Shown in pieces: positions 17,833-27,990 of a DNA stretch of 64,000 bases. The notes under the pieces were generated by a model. The model did not search any database and was not told the origin of the DNA. It worked only from the letters and a program-made list of their open reading frames with translations. Position 1 is the first letter of the stretch. Every line of letters begins with the position of its first letter. Origin of the DNA: Owenweeksia sp. (GTDB taxonomy: Bacteria; Bacteroidota; Bacteroidia; Flavobacteriales; Schleiferiaceae); contig NZNV01000017.1 in assembly GCA_002695025.1 (NCBI GenBank), positions 310,001-374,000 on the forward strand, in the 5' to 3' direction. A program made the translations under genes and the position numbers.

Positions 17833-18405
17833 TTACTCAATCTTCAACTTATACCTGTCCAGCAAACCTTCCAGGGAATCCCGTGAAAATGTAGCTCCGG
17901 TGATTTGATTCATTTCCGGATCAATAGAAAATCCATAGGATCCTCTCAGGTCCGCGTTCTCCAGCCTGGTACTTTCAAAAATAGCCTGGCTCAGATCACA
18001 AGCCTGTAGGAGTGAAGAACTAAGGTCGGCCTCCGTAAAGTCAGCTTCTTTCAATTGACAGTTCTCAAAACGACTGTTCTTTAAGGGCAACTTATAGAAG
18101 GAAGCCAACTGCATCTGGCAATTCTTAAAATCCATTTCCAGCAAAAAGCCGTTGCATTCGTCAAAGCGCGTTCCCAGCAATTTACAGTTCTTGAATTGTA
18201 CGTTTCGGAAAGCGGTATTTCCCAGGTGGGCGTTGCTTAAGTCACAATCCGTAAAGGTGCATTCCAGGAAAGTGTAATTGGAAAGATGGCTGTTGGAGAA
18301 GTCACATTGTAGAAATTCACAGTTGTCATATTCGCCTTTGGGGAGCGCTTTTTTTCCGTGGTTTAACCCCTTGAAATGTTCTTCTTCAATATAGTTTTCA
18401 GCCAT
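17833..18405 (-). CDS. Pentapeptide-repeat protein (Qnr/McbG-like)
   Basis: The 190-residue protein is built almost entirely of A(D/N)LXX-type pentapeptides, for example CDFSNSHLSNYTF, DCDLSNAHLGNTAF and EADFTEADLSSSLL, interrupted near residue 95 by a less regular stretch. This predicts a right-handed quadrilateral beta-helix, as in Qnr and McbG proteins that mimic DNA and shield gyrase. Size and two-part layout fit that subgroup. No signal peptide. It converges with the DUF58 gene, separated by 3 bases. Gyrase protection is an inference from fold only. Confidence 0.85.
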   Translation of the reverse strand: MAENYIEEEHFKGLNHGKKALPKGEYDNCEFLQCDFSNSHLSNYTFLECTFTDCDLSNAHLGNTAFRNVQFKNCKLLGTRFDECNGFLLEMDFKNCQMQLASFYKLPLKNSRFENCQLKEADFTEADLSSSLLQACDLSQAIFESTRLENADLRGSYGFSIDPEMNQITGATFSRDSLEGLLDRYKLKIE

Positions 18406-18617
18406 GCTTCAATATTAGCATTTCTTGCCAAGAACAGGAGTAGTACATGGGCTGAATGCTGTAAATAAAACTCTGGCAGTATACTTAACAGGCCAGTATT
18501 TAGGGGTTTTTCCCTGGGGGATTATGATAACCAATTGTTTAAAGATTGTTTTGGCTATCTTCACAATAATTTGGAACACTATTCACGTTATTATAACCTA
18601 ACACTAAAACCTGCAAA

Positions 18618-19838
18618 ATGAGAACTTTTACCAGCTATGTATTGATCAGCGCCATGGTGCTCCTGGTATTTTCCTGTTCCAAGGATAAAGACCAGGATAA
18701 TTGTAAAACCTGTCCCTCTAATGCGCAGATTTCCGGGGTAGCCCAAAAAGGGCCTTTTCTCAATGGTTCTGCGGTAACACTATCAGAGTTGGACCCCAGC
18801 TTCAATGCAACCGGGCGTGTCTTTAATACCAATATCCTGGATAATTCCGGAGCTTTTCAATTCAATGGAATAAGCCTTGCGTCCAGCTATGCTACCACCC
18901 GCGTAAATGGTTATTATTTTAATGAAGTATGTGGAATGCAATCTGCAGCTCCCATTACCTTGGAAGCCATTGTTGATCTGAGTGCCGGCAATAATGTAAA
19001 CCTCAATGTGCTTACGCATCTTGAAAAACCAAGGGTAGAATATCTATTGAGTAACGGAAGCACATTTACCGATGCTAAACAACAAGCCCAGAAGGAGGTT
19101 TTGGCCATATTTGGCATTGATGCTGACTCCATTACCATTGTAAATTCTGAACAACTGAATATTGCAGGCCCTACGGATGGTGATGCCGTTTTGATAGCCG
19201 TATCTTCTATTTTACAAGGTTATCGCTCCGAAAGCGGATACTCCGAGATAATGGCAGACATTATAAGTGATATCCGCACCGATGGAGTGTTAAACAGTGG
19301 CCCTTTGTCAGATAAACTTTATGCTCATGCCCGGGCGTTGGATATAACGGCTATCCGTAATCACGTTTCTGATCGCTATGCCAATATCGGGATAACCGCC
19401 ACGGTTCCCGGCTTTGAGAAATATGTGAACCAGTTTGTAGGTCAATTTAATAATCAAACCTCACTCATAGCGGAATTCCCGGCCTCTGGTGATTATGGTG
19501 TAAACCTTCTGGATCCTAACAATATAAGCTTCAGCGCCAGTGGGGGGCACAGTTTTCGTGTGGATTGTCCTGGGCAATGCTCCCAAGTTAAGGTAGTATT
19601 GAGTTTTGTGAGTGGCTCGGGTACTTCGGTTGGCAAGTGGTTTATGAACGTGGCTTTGGTCAATAACTGGACCGTCCAGGTTTATGACAATGTCATCCAC
19701 CAACAGGTATTTACATCAAGTACCCCGGGAAAATGTGACCTGGAACTGTTATTTGCAGAGGCAGGGACCTATCGTATTGAGTATTATGAAGGAAATGAAA
19801 CTACTCCATCCTTCACCAAAACAATAACGCTTAATTAA
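18618..19838 (+). CDS. Large lipoprotein with ISGVAQKGPF N-terminal domain
   Basis: A 406-residue lipoprotein: signal peptide with lipobox VFSC (cysteine at about residue 20), then AQISGVAQKGPFLNGS, a domain seen in other Bacteroidota and Fibrobacter lipoproteins in which a carboxypeptidase-like beta-sandwich (TLSELDPSFNATGRVF...GAFQFN) is followed by a helical part with NVLTHLEKPRVEYLL. The C-terminal ~120 residues look like a beta-rich domain. Likely on the periplasmic or outer face of the outer membrane. Function unknown. A strong terminator follows. Confidence 0.75.
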   Translation: MRTFTSYVLISAMVLLVFSCSKDKDQDNCKTCPSNAQISGVAQKGPFLNGSAVTLSELDPSFNATGRVFNTNILDNSGAFQFNGISLASSYATTRVNGYYFNEVCGMQSAAPITLEAIVDLSAGNNVNLNVLTHLEKPRVEYLLSNGSTFTDAKQQAQKEVLAIFGIDADSITIVNSEQLNIAGPTDGDAVLIAVSSILQGYRSESGYSEIMADIISDIRTDGVLNSGPLSDKLYAHARALDITAIRNHVSDRYANIGITATVPGFEKYVNQFVGQFNNQTSLIAEFPASGDYGVNLLDPNNISFSASGGHSFRVDCPGQCSQVKVVLSFVSGSGTSVGKWFMNVALVNNWTVQVYDNVIHQQVFTSSTPGKCDLELLFAEAGTYRIEYYEGNETTPSFTKTITLN

Positions 19839-19865
19839 TTCCTGATCTCCTCTTAGCAAACATAC

Positions 19866-19886
19866 AGGCCCTTCGGGGCCTTTTTT
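19866..19886 (+). terminator. Intrinsic terminator after the lipoprotein gene
   Basis: AGGCCC-TTCG-GGGCCT, a stem closed by a stable TTCG tetraloop, followed by TTTTTT. Begins about 28 bases after the stop codon at 19838. Confidence 0.85.
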
Positions 19887-19978
19887 CTTGATGTTTACAC
19901 ACCTTAATATAACTTTCATCTATCCTCCGGAATAACAAAATTCTATATAAATCTCAACCCTGGAATTAAACCAAAGGG

Positions 19979-19986
19979 TACTTTTG
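19979..19986 (+). promoter_or_regulatory. -7 promoter element for the RND efflux operon
   Basis: TACTTTTG matches TAnnTTTG and sits 54 bases before the start of the adaptor gene. No repressor gene is adjacent, so regulation is not visible. Confidence 0.5.
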
Positions 19987-20039
19987 CTCGTCTTACAACT
20001 CTTACTTCCCACGAATAGCTTTATATCTAAAAGCATTGC

Positions 20040-21155
20040 ATGAAGACTAAAACACTATTGAATATCCTAACGGCCGCACTGATTGTATTGGCTTGCGGCA
20101 ATGAAAATACACAACAGGGTCAGCAGCAGCGTACTCCGGTGCTGCCTACCGTTAAAGTGGAAAACCGCACCCTTACCTCCTATAGGAGTTATCCTACCAG
20201 TATTGAAGGAGTGATCAACAACCAGGTACGTGCCCGGGTAAGTGGTTATATCCAGGATGTATTGGTGGATGAAGGTCAGGAAGTTAAAAAGGGTCAGGCT
20301 CTATTCCGTCTGGAAACCCAAACTCTTAATCAGGATGCCGAAGCCGCTCAGGCTGCAGTGAATGCCGCCCAGGTAGAGGTTGATAAACTTAAACCCCTGG
20401 TAGAAAAAGGGATTATCAGTGAAGTTCAGCTGGAAACGGCAAAGGCTAACCTGGCACAGGCCAAAAGCCGCTATAACAGCACAAATGCCAACGCGGGTTA
20501 TGGCACTATCCGCAGCCCGGTTAACGGGGTGGTGGGCTCCATCCGTTTCAGGCGGGGTAGCCTGGTAAGCCCTTCAGATCAGCAAGCCATTACAACCGTA
20601 GCAGATATCAGTGAAGTGTACGCCTATTTTTCCATGAATGAAAAGGAATACCTGAACTTTTTGGAAACTACGAAAGGAGAAAGCCTTTCCGGGAGAATTG
20701 AAAATTTCCCCGAGGTGATACTGGTGCTGGCCAATGGTAGTGAATACCCCATTAAAGGAAAAATAGAAACGGTAAGCGGGCAGGTGAATACCTCTACAGG
20801 AACCGTAAGCTTCCGCGCCAAGTTTGATAATCCCAACCATTTGCTCACCAATGGTAACAGCGGTACCATCAAAATACCAGTTACCTATGAAAATGCCATG
20901 GTGGTTCCCGCCATGAGTACCTTTGAGCAGCAAGGCGATAAATTCGTATTTAAGGTTACCGAAGAAGGAAAGACCCGTTCCGCCAAGATCACGGTGCAGG
21001 ATGAGGTGAAGGACCTGGTAGTAGTGAGTGGGGGCCTTAACACAGGAGAGGAGATCATTGCGAAAGGCGTGGCCAAGGTAAGGAATGACATGCCCGTACA
21101 GGCCAGGCCGGTACCCATGGATAGTGTGGCCACTTTTGATACCGTGTTCAAGTAA
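20040..21155 (+). CDS. RND efflux periplasmic adaptor (AcrA/MexA-like lipoprotein)
   Basis: A 371-residue adaptor with a lipobox (VLACGN, cysteine near residue 20), split biotinyl-lipoyl halves (VRARVSGYIQDVLVDEGQEVKKGQ near 60-85 and IRSPVNGVVGSI near 160), a helical hairpin between them (QAAVNAAQVEVDKLKPLVEKG), and beta-barrel and membrane-proximal domains to the end. It links the inner-membrane pump to the outer-membrane channel. First gene of a three-gene operon; 24 bases separate it from the pump gene. Confidence 0.93.
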   Translation: MKTKTLLNILTAALIVLACGNENTQQGQQQRTPVLPTVKVENRTLTSYRSYPTSIEGVINNQVRARVSGYIQDVLVDEGQEVKKGQALFRLETQTLNQDAEAAQAAVNAAQVEVDKLKPLVEKGIISEVQLETAKANLAQAKSRYNSTNANAGYGTIRSPVNGVVGSIRFRRGSLVSPSDQQAITTVADISEVYAYFSMNEKEYLNFLETTKGESLSGRIENFPEVILVLANGSEYPIKGKIETVSGQVNTSTGTVSFRAKFDNPNHLLTNGNSGTIKIPVTYENAMVVPAMSTFEQQGDKFVFKVTEEGKTRSAKITVQDEVKDLVVVSGGLNTGEEIIAKGVAKVRNDMPVQARPVPMDSVATFDTVFK

Positions 21156-21179
21156 AAACCGAGCTGTAAAACCAATTGC

Positions 21180-24100
21180 ATGAAATTAGATGTTTTTATA
21201 GACCGGCCCGTTCTCTCCACGGTGATATCCATCATCCTGGTTATACTGGGAATACTGGGGCTTAATACCTTACCGGTAACCCAGTATCCGGATATAGCAC
21301 CCCCTACAGTACAGGTTACGGCCAACTATCCCGGAGCCAATGCCCAAACCCTGCTGGAAAGCGTCATCATTCCCCTGGAGGAGCAGATCAACGGGGTGGA
21401 AGGGATGACCTACATCACTTCTACCGCCAGCAATAACGGTAGTGCTACCATACAAGTACTTTTTGAGCAGGATGTAAATCCCGATATAGCCGCTGTGAAC
21501 GTGCAAAACCGGGTGGCCCGTGCTAATGCTGTACTTCCTTCGGAGGTTATCCGTAGTGGGGTGATTACGCAAAAGCGTGAGAACTCAGCTCTGATGTATG
21601 CGGCTCTGTATTCGGAAAACGAAGATTACGGGGATACTTACCTTCAAAACTACCTCAATATCAATGTGAAGCCCGAGGTTCAGCGTATCCGTGGTGTGGG
21701 AGAAGTGAACGTTTTTGGCGGTAAGGATTACGCAATGCGTATATGGATCGATCCCGTAAAAATGGCGGCCTATAACCTTACTCCGGCTGATGTGATCAAC
21801 GCGGTAGGGGAGCAAAGTCGTGAAGCAGCGGCAGGAGCCCTGGGACAAAACTCAGGCGAGTCATTTGAATATGTTATCACCTATAAAGGCCGTTATAAAA
21901 CCGCGGAAGAATACAAGGATGTTATCATTAAAGCCCTGGATAACGGACAATTCCTGCGGGTGGGAGATGTAGCGGAAGTAGAACTCGATGCCGCCTCCTA
22001 TAGCTCCATAGGCCGTACACGCGTACACCCCAGTATCAGCTTTGGAGTATTCCAGACCCCTGGTTCCAATGCACAGGAGATTACCGAGGCCCTCTACGTG
22101 CGGTTGGAAGAACTGGAAAAAGACTTCCCCCCCGGAGTGCATTACGTGATAAACTTTGATACCAATAAATTTCTTACTGCCTCCATTGAAAAAGTAGTAC
22201 ATACCCTGGTGGAAGCGTTCCTCCTGGTTTTCCTGGTGGTATTTATCTTCCTGCAGGATTTTAAATCAACCCTGATACCCGCCATTGCCGTGCCGGTGGC
22301 TATTATCGGTACCTTTTTCTTCCTGCAGTTGTTTGGCTATTCCATTAACCTGCTTACACTATTCGCTTTAGTGTTGGCCATTGGTATTGTGGTGGATGAT
22401 GCCATTGTAGTGGTAGAGGCTGTACATGCCAAGCTGGAAGATAAGGAGTTTGACTCCGCAGAGCGCGCTACCAAAACCGCTATGGGAGAGATCAGTGGAG
22501 CTATTATTTCCATTACCCTGGTAATGGCTGCGGTATTTGTTCCCATTACTTTTATCCAGGGTCCAACCGGGGTGTTTTACGAGCAGTTCGGGGTTACCCT
22601 TATTGTGGCCATACTGATCTCGGCTTTGAACGCATTAACCCTGAGTCCGGCTCTTTGTGCACTGTTCCTGCGCAAACACAATAAGCACGGAGAACGAAAG
22701 AAGAATCTTTTGCAAAGGTTTTATGCGGGATTTAATGCCGGCTTTGAAGTGACTACCCAACGATATGTCCGCTCCGTACAATTCCTCACCCGGCATAAAT
22801 GGATTACGGCATTGATCCTGCTGCTGGCTATTGGGGGTATCTGGTTCTTTAACCGAATTACCCCCGGTGGTTTTGTACCCAGTGAAGACCGGGGTGTGAT
22901 CTTCGTAAACGTGGAGTTGCCACAGGGAGCATCGCTTGACCGTACCTATAGTGTGATGCAGGAGGTATACCAGCGCATTGGGAATATTCCTGGGGTTCGA
23001 TCTGCCTCCATCGTGAGCGGACGGAATTTTTTCTCCGGCTCCGGTAGTTCCTACGGTTTGGGCTTTGTGTTGCTGGACAGTTTTGAAGAACGCGATGCCG
23101 ACAGCCTTTCCTCGGAAGCTATTACCCAGAAGATGTTCATGCGCACAGCCGGTATAGCCGATGCTAAGATCATCTTCTTTACGCCACCCAGCGTTCCCGG
23201 TTTTGGAGCTTCAGATGGCTTTGAGGTCCGGCTGCTGGATCGAACCGCCCGCGACATCCGTGACCTGGACCAGGTAGCCACCGAATTCAGTGGAGTACTG
23301 TCCCAACGGCCGGAGATCAGCTATGCCAACAATTCCTTCAGTACCACCTTTCCACAGCTGATGATGGAAGTTAATATTCCCAAAGCCAAAGAGGCTGGGG
23401 TACCCGTCAGTGATATCCTCAGTGCTATGCAAGGCTACATCGGTGGTTTTTATGCGGCCGACTTTAGTCGCTTCGGAAAACAGTTCCGGGTGTTTGTGCA
23501 GTCCAAGCCGGAAGACCGTGAAGAAGCCGATGACCTGAACAGTATTTTTGTGCGCAATACCCAGGGTGAAATGGCACCCATTTCCGAATTTGTAAGCCTG
23601 GAGCGTACCTACGGGCCCCAGACCATTGGCCGGTTCAACCTTTTTAATAATGTTACTCTGAACGGGGGCGCTGCTCCCGGTTACAGTTCCGGTGATGCCA
23701 TCCGTGCCATACAGGAAGAAGCGGAAAAGCTACCGGCTGATTACGACATCGCCTTCTCCGGGATCACCCGGGAGGAGATAGCTTCAGCCGGGCAGGCCGG
23801 GATCATCTTTGCACTCAGTATATTGTTTGTGTATTTCTTCCTGGCCGCGCAGTACGAAAGTTATGTGCTGCCGCTGGCGGTCCTGTTGTCGCTACCCATT
23901 GGTGTGGCCGGTGCTTATGCCAGTATCAGCCTTATGGGCCTGGAGAATAATATTTACTTCCAGATTGCCTTGATCATGCTGCTCGGGCTGCTCGCCAAGA
24001 ACGCCATCCTTATCGTTGAATTTGCCCGCCAGCGCAGGCAGCATGGTTTGTCCATAACCGAGGCGGCTGTGGAAGGTGCCAGGGTTCGGTTAAGGCCTAT

Positions 24101-24335
24101 CCTTATGACCTCCTTTGCTTTTATCCTGGGACTGCTGCCCCTGGCTTTGGCCAATGGAGTAGGAGCCGTGGGTAACCGTTCCATAGGTACTGGTGCTGTG
24201 GGAGGCTTACTCGTAGGAACCGTGATCGGGGTTTTTGTTATACCCGTCTTGTTTATTGTTTTCCAATATCTCCAGGAAAAGGTGAGCAGCAAGCCTGCTG
24301 TTATTCATTCCAATGAGACTAAACCAAATGTTTAA
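21180..24335 (+). CDS. RND multidrug efflux pump (HAE-1 family, AcrB-like)
   Basis: At 1051 residues with twelve predicted transmembrane helices and two large periplasmic loops, this is a full-length AcrB-type proton antiporter. The N-terminus FIDRPVLSTVISIILVILG and the PVTQYPDIAPPTV segment are hallmark sequences; the proton-relay aspartate pair is in GIVVDDAIVVVEAV in TM4, and the second half repeats the pattern (LLGLLAKNAILIVEFA). It exports hydrophobic drugs, detergents or dyes. It is followed by the outer-membrane factor gene, overlapping or abutting it. Confidence 0.95.
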   Translation: MKLDVFIDRPVLSTVISIILVILGILGLNTLPVTQYPDIAPPTVQVTANYPGANAQTLLESVIIPLEEQINGVEGMTYITSTASNNGSATIQVLFEQDVNPDIAAVNVQNRVARANAVLPSEVIRSGVITQKRENSALMYAALYSENEDYGDTYLQNYLNINVKPEVQRIRGVGEVNVFGGKDYAMRIWIDPVKMAAYNLTPADVINAVGEQSREAAAGALGQNSGESFEYVITYKGRYKTAEEYKDVIIKALDNGQFLRVGDVAEVELDAASYSSIGRTRVHPSISFGVFQTPGSNAQEITEALYVRLEELEKDFPPGVHYVINFDTNKFLTASIEKVVHTLVEAFLLVFLVVFIFLQDFKSTLIPAIAVPVAIIGTFFFLQLFGYSINLLTLFALVLAIGIVVDDAIVVVEAVHAKLEDKEFDSAERATKTAMGEISGAIISITLVMAAVFVPITFIQGPTGVFYEQFGVTLIVAILISALNALTLSPALCALFLRKHNKHGERKKNLLQRFYAGFNAGFEVTTQRYVRSVQFLTRHKWITALILLLAIGGIWFFNRITPGGFVPSEDRGVIFVNVELPQGASLDRTYSVMQEVYQRIGNIPGVRSASIVSGRNFFSGSGSSYGLGFVLLDSFEERDADSLSSEAITQKMFMRTAGIADAKIIFFTPPSVPGFGASDGFEVRLLDRTARDIRDLDQVATEFSGVLSQRPEISYANNSFSTTFPQLMMEVNIPKAKEAGVPVSDILSAMQGYIGGFYAADFSRFGKQFRVFVQSKPEDREEADDLNSIFVRNTQGEMAPISEFVSLERTYGPQTIGRFNLFNNVTLNGGAAPGYSSGDAIRAIQEEAEKLPADYDIAFSGITREEIASAGQAGIIFALSILFVYFFLAAQYESYVLPLAVLLSLPIGVAGAYASISLMGLENNIYFQIALIMLLGLLAKNAILIVEFARQRRQHGLSITEAAVEGARVRLRPILMTSFAFILGLLPLALANGVGAVGNRSIGTGAVGGLLVGTVIGVFVIPVLFIVFQYLQEKVSSKPAVIHSNETKPNV

Positions 24336-24336
24336 T

Positions 24337-25743
24337 ATGGGAAGCTCATCCATAAAGATAGTATGGGTTTTGCCAGCTATCCTGGTAATGGCCCAGTCGT
24401 GTTTTGTAGCTAAGAATTATGAACGCCCGGAGGAAATAGAAGCACAGGCTCAGAAGCTTTTCCGTACGGATAGCTTGCCACAGGATAGCCTTTCCATGGC
24501 GGATATCTCCTGGCGTGAACTCTTTACCGATCCAATTCTGGTAGGCCATATCGAGAAGGCACTGGAAAACAATATTGATATCCGTATAGCCCTTCAGCAG
24601 ATCATGGCTGCAGAAGCTTACCTGAAACAAGGAAAACTCGGTTATCTGCCTTCTGTTAATGCTACCTTACAGAATAGTTACCAGGAAACCTCCGGCAACA
24701 GCCAGTTCGGTAATTTCTTCAGCACCTTAAGCCAGAATCAATTATCCGCCACAGCCTCCTGGGAGGCAGATGTATGGGGGAAAATACGCAGCCAGAAGAG
24801 AGCTTATGAAGCAGGATACCTGCGGTCTGTGGCTGCTCACCAGGCGGTAAAGACCCGATTGATTGCCAACGTGGCCAATACCTATTACCAGATACTCTCG
24901 CTGGACGAGCAGATCAATGTTACCGATACTACGGTGCAAACCCGCAGCCGCAGCCTGGAAACCACCCGTGCCCTGAAAGATGCCGGTAGTGTTACCGAAG
25001 TGGGGGTACAGCAAACCGAAGCCCAACTGTACACTGCCCAGGCTATTCTCGTAAACCTGAAGAACCAGCGCAGGCGCCTGGAAAATGCTTTTAGCATTTT
25101 ATTAGGAGAAGAACCGCACGCCATTGAACGGGGAAAACTATCGGAGCAATACATTAGCATAAAGCCGGAGTTGGGTTACTCCATGAGTGTTCTGGAAAAC
25201 CGTCCGGATGTACGGGCTGCGGAGTATGAACTGGTGAATGCCTTTGAACTTACCAATGTGGCCCGCAGTAATTTTTACCCTTCGCTTAGCATTTCAGCCA
25301 CCTATGGGTTTCAGGCGGTATCTCCCAATCCTCTGCTTACACCGGAAAGTATATTCCTGCAGGTGGTAAGCTCGTTATCCGGTCCTGTATTTCAAAGGCG
25401 CGCCATCAAAACACAATATGAAGCGGCCAAAGCCAGCCAGCAGCAGGCAGTGCTTAATTTCAGGCGTAGTTTATTGGTGGCTGGCCAGGAAGTGTCCAAT
25501 GCCCTGAGCGATCTTAACGCTACAGATAGCATCGTATCCATACGCCAGCGGGAAGTAGGAGCTTATCGTAAGGCTTCAGACTATTCGCAGGAGTTACTCA
25601 ATAATGGTCTGGCCAACTACCTGGAAGTGTTGACGGCCCGGCAGAATGCTCTGAATTCAAGCTTGCAGCTCATCCAGAACCGCCAGGCACAGCTCAGTGC
25701 TTTGGTGAACCTCTATACCGCTTTGGGTGGAGGGTGGAAATAG
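24337..25743 (+). CDS. Outer-membrane efflux lipoprotein (TolC/OprM/NodT family)
   Basis: The protein has a lipobox (AQSCF) after a signal peptide and two repeated TolC-type halves, each with long helices (for example NIDIRIALQQIMAAEAYLKQG and LENRPDVRAAEYELVNAFE). RPDVRAAE is a family landmark. I chose the ATG at 24337, one base after the pump stop codon, giving about 468 residues; in-frame starts at 24313 and 24328 are also possible and would overlap the pump gene by 23 or 8 bases. It completes the tripartite pump. A bidirectional terminator follows. Confidence 0.92.
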   Translation: MGSSSIKIVWVLPAILVMAQSCFVAKNYERPEEIEAQAQKLFRTDSLPQDSLSMADISWRELFTDPILVGHIEKALENNIDIRIALQQIMAAEAYLKQGKLGYLPSVNATLQNSYQETSGNSQFGNFFSTLSQNQLSATASWEADVWGKIRSQKRAYEAGYLRSVAAHQAVKTRLIANVANTYYQILSLDEQINVTDTTVQTRSRSLETTRALKDAGSVTEVGVQQTEAQLYTAQAILVNLKNQRRRLENAFSILLGEEPHAIERGKLSEQYISIKPELGYSMSVLENRPDVRAAEYELVNAFELTNVARSNFYPSLSISATYGFQAVSPNPLLTPESIFLQVVSSLSGPVFQRRAIKTQYEAAKASQQQAVLNFRRSLLVAGQEVSNALSDLNATDSIVSIRQREVGAYRKASDYSQELLNNGLANYLEVLTARQNALNSSLQLIQNRQAQLSALVNLYTALGGGWK

Positions 25744-25753
25744 GTTAATAAAA

Positions 25754-25777
25754 AAGCCCTTCGTTTCCGAAGGGCTT
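25754..25777. terminator. Bidirectional terminator between efflux operon and type IX-secreted protein gene
   Basis: AAGCCCTTCG - TTTC - CGAAGGGCTT is a perfect 10-base stem with a 4-base loop. An A run precedes it, so it can serve as a terminator for the minus-strand gene as well; T stretches after it on the plus strand are short. Confidence 0.7.
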
Positions 25778-25796
25778 AATAGCAGACAGGAATAGC

Positions 25797-27815
25797 TTAG
25801 ATCTTAATGAACGGGATTTTCCAGATATAACCTCCTGCATTGATGATCATATAGTAGTACCCTCCTAGCAAATGGTTTACATCTATGCCCAATTCACCTT
25901 CAACGGTGGTGAGGGTTCCGGAGCTCCACACCACGTTTCCGTTGAGGTCTACAATAGTTATAAAGAAAGAGGTGAACCAGGGAATATCTGAAAAATCAAA
26001 GGTAAGCACCATAGTTCCTGAGGTAGGATTGGGGCTTAGTCCAAACCCTACTCCCGGGTATTGATTTTCAGGGGTATGAGGATAGTAGAGGAGGGAATCA
26101 TTATTAATGTGGGGGAAGAATCCACAAGTCTGATCACTGGTAGTACAGGTATTGGAACTTGCGGCAATGATCTTGTTCAATTTGGCTAAGGTATCCCTCA
26201 CGCAATCAGGGTTGTGCCAAGGTTGGTTAAGGTGGTGGAAATCTACCGTATTACCGGTCCAGTTCGAAAAGTTGGTAGGAAAACCATTTTCAGAGAAGCC
26301 TATGTGAAAGAGATCCTGGCTGCCACAAGCCGGAATGGGAGCAAAGCGGTTGTTCCAGGAGATGCCGGGCGAACCTACTTTTCCGAAGGAACCTGGATAA
26401 TATGGGTCTTCCTGCAAAAAGCCAATGTAATAAGACACGGGGTTTCCAAAGGAGGTTTTTACCTCCAGCCGGTTGCAAAGTATATCCACCAAAGGGTTAT
26501 CATTGATGAGAATGATCGCTCCGTTGTAAAAGGTACAGCTAATCTCCATATCGGAGTAAATAAAATTCTGGCTGATGGTACTGGTGTTGACATTGCCGGA
26601 CTCCCGTACGGTAATGGCCGATGCTCCACGAACATATCCTGGTAGCGGGTTATCGGTTTCGCACACACCTATGGTGTTTCCGTAGTGGTACTGAAAATCA
26701 AAAGAGTTCCGGTCAATGTGAAAATCATCTACCTCGTCCAGGTAAATACCGTTGGTAAAGGACCCTGGTTTGCGGGCTATAAAGTTTCTGATGGACTCAT
26801 TGATCACAAAGCGGCATTGGCTTATGGCGATCCGGCTTACCGCATTATTCTGCGCCCAGGAGTGTGTAGCAGTAGGAAAGATACTGGTGGAATAGGAGGT
26901 ACTGATCCCGAAAAGATTATTGATAAACTCGGCTCCCAGGATATCGATCATGGCGTTGGGGCTTTGGATACCACTCATTTGGAAGTTATCGAAAGCTATG
27001 CCCGTGCAAAGCCCCGTGAACAGGTTTTGCTGGCCGTTACAAGGAACACATAGGGTATCGTCCACAAAAGGGTCATCATAATGGTAAGCGCAGGGTCCCA
27101 TGTTTTTTACTACAAAGCCGGAATTATTGGATAAAATGCCAATACCCCTTGCTTTCCAGCTCATGGCCATATCCGTAACGGAATAAGGATCAGTACTCAG
27201 GCCTCCCGGTTCCCATTCCAGCCAGTTCCGGGTATTGGAAAATATACAGCCTTTAAAAACCACCTTGTAAACCTCGTCCAGTACTACGTGTACCATATTT
27301 TCTCTAAGCACAGGTATATAGCTGGTTTGGGGGATATTGGTTCCAGCAGGATAGAAAAGAGAAGGGTAGTAGGAGGAATTCCATTCAAAGATCACGTTTT
27401 CCAGCTCACAGTTCATGCTGATACTCGGATCCGGCTCAAACCAGATGTCATAACGGTTGTTGGTGAACTTTCCCTTGGAGGCGGTGATAACACCTCCGGA
27501 TTTAACGGTTACCCCGATGGCCGCATTCTTAATGGTAGCCCAGTCTTCAATATGCAGGGTGCCCCCGTTTTGAACAACTATACCTTTCCACGCTTGCCCG
27601 GGAACAGAAGAATTCAGCACCGCACCGGCAGAGAGGGTAAGTGTAACCCCATTCATTACATAGATTGTTTTGCCAGGTCCCATATTAACCGGAGCGCTGA
27701 TGGTGCAGTTGGAACTGATTCCTATATCCACGTTGTAGGTACCGGATGGACATATCGCCCACAGCGCACTGTTCAAGAATAATACTGAAAAAATAAGGTA
27801 GATGATTCTTTTCAT
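25797..27815 (-). CDS. Secreted beta-helix protein with type IX secretion sorting domain
   Basis: A 672-residue secreted protein: signal peptide (ends near ALWA, residue 20), then a right-handed parallel beta-helix-like central part with repeats such as GVTLTLSAGAVLNSS, GGTLHIEDWATIKN and SGGVITASKGKF, and a C-terminal ~80-residue domain with GFGLSPNPTSGTMVLTF and IVDLNGNVVWSS, the Por/type A sorting signal of the type IX secretion system. It should cross the outer membrane and be attached or released at the surface. The nature of its target is unknown; no polysaccharide-lyase motif is recognised. Confidence 0.85.
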   Translation of the reverse strand: MKRIIYLIFSVLFLNSALWAICPSGTYNVDIGISSNCTISAPVNMGPGKTIYVMNGVTLTLSAGAVLNSSVPGQAWKGIVVQNGGTLHIEDWATIKNAAIGVTVKSGGVITASKGKFTNNRYDIWFEPDPSISMNCELENVIFEWNSSYYPSLFYPAGTNIPQTSYIPVLRENMVHVVLDEVYKVVFKGCIFSNTRNWLEWEPGGLSTDPYSVTDMAMSWKARGIGILSNNSGFVVKNMGPCAYHYDDPFVDDTLCVPCNGQQNLFTGLCTGIAFDNFQMSGIQSPNAMIDILGAEFINNLFGISTSYSTSIFPTATHSWAQNNAVSRIAISQCRFVINESIRNFIARKPGSFTNGIYLDEVDDFHIDRNSFDFQYHYGNTIGVCETDNPLPGYVRGASAITVRESGNVNTSTISQNFIYSDMEISCTFYNGAIILINDNPLVDILCNRLEVKTSFGNPVSYYIGFLQEDPYYPGSFGKVGSPGISWNNRFAPIPACGSQDLFHIGFSENGFPTNFSNWTGNTVDFHHLNQPWHNPDCVRDTLAKLNKIIAASSNTCTTSDQTCGFFPHINNDSLLYYPHTPENQYPGVGFGLSPNPTSGTMVLTFDFSDIPWFTSFFITIVDLNGNVVWSSGTLTTVEGELGIDVNHLLGGYYYMIINAGGYIWKIPFIKI

Positions 27816-27990
27816 GACTTGATAGTATTTGTTGAGTTAGGTTTTCAGAAGGCCACACCCTGTAGCCTTTCATCATCTAAATTGGGACTTCTGTAAAGGG
27901 TGTTAAAGCTCCGTTTACCCGATGGCGGTAAAGGATGTACAGGTGGAAAGTTTTATTGTATAAGTGGCCGGTAAGGGCTACTCTTCAAAA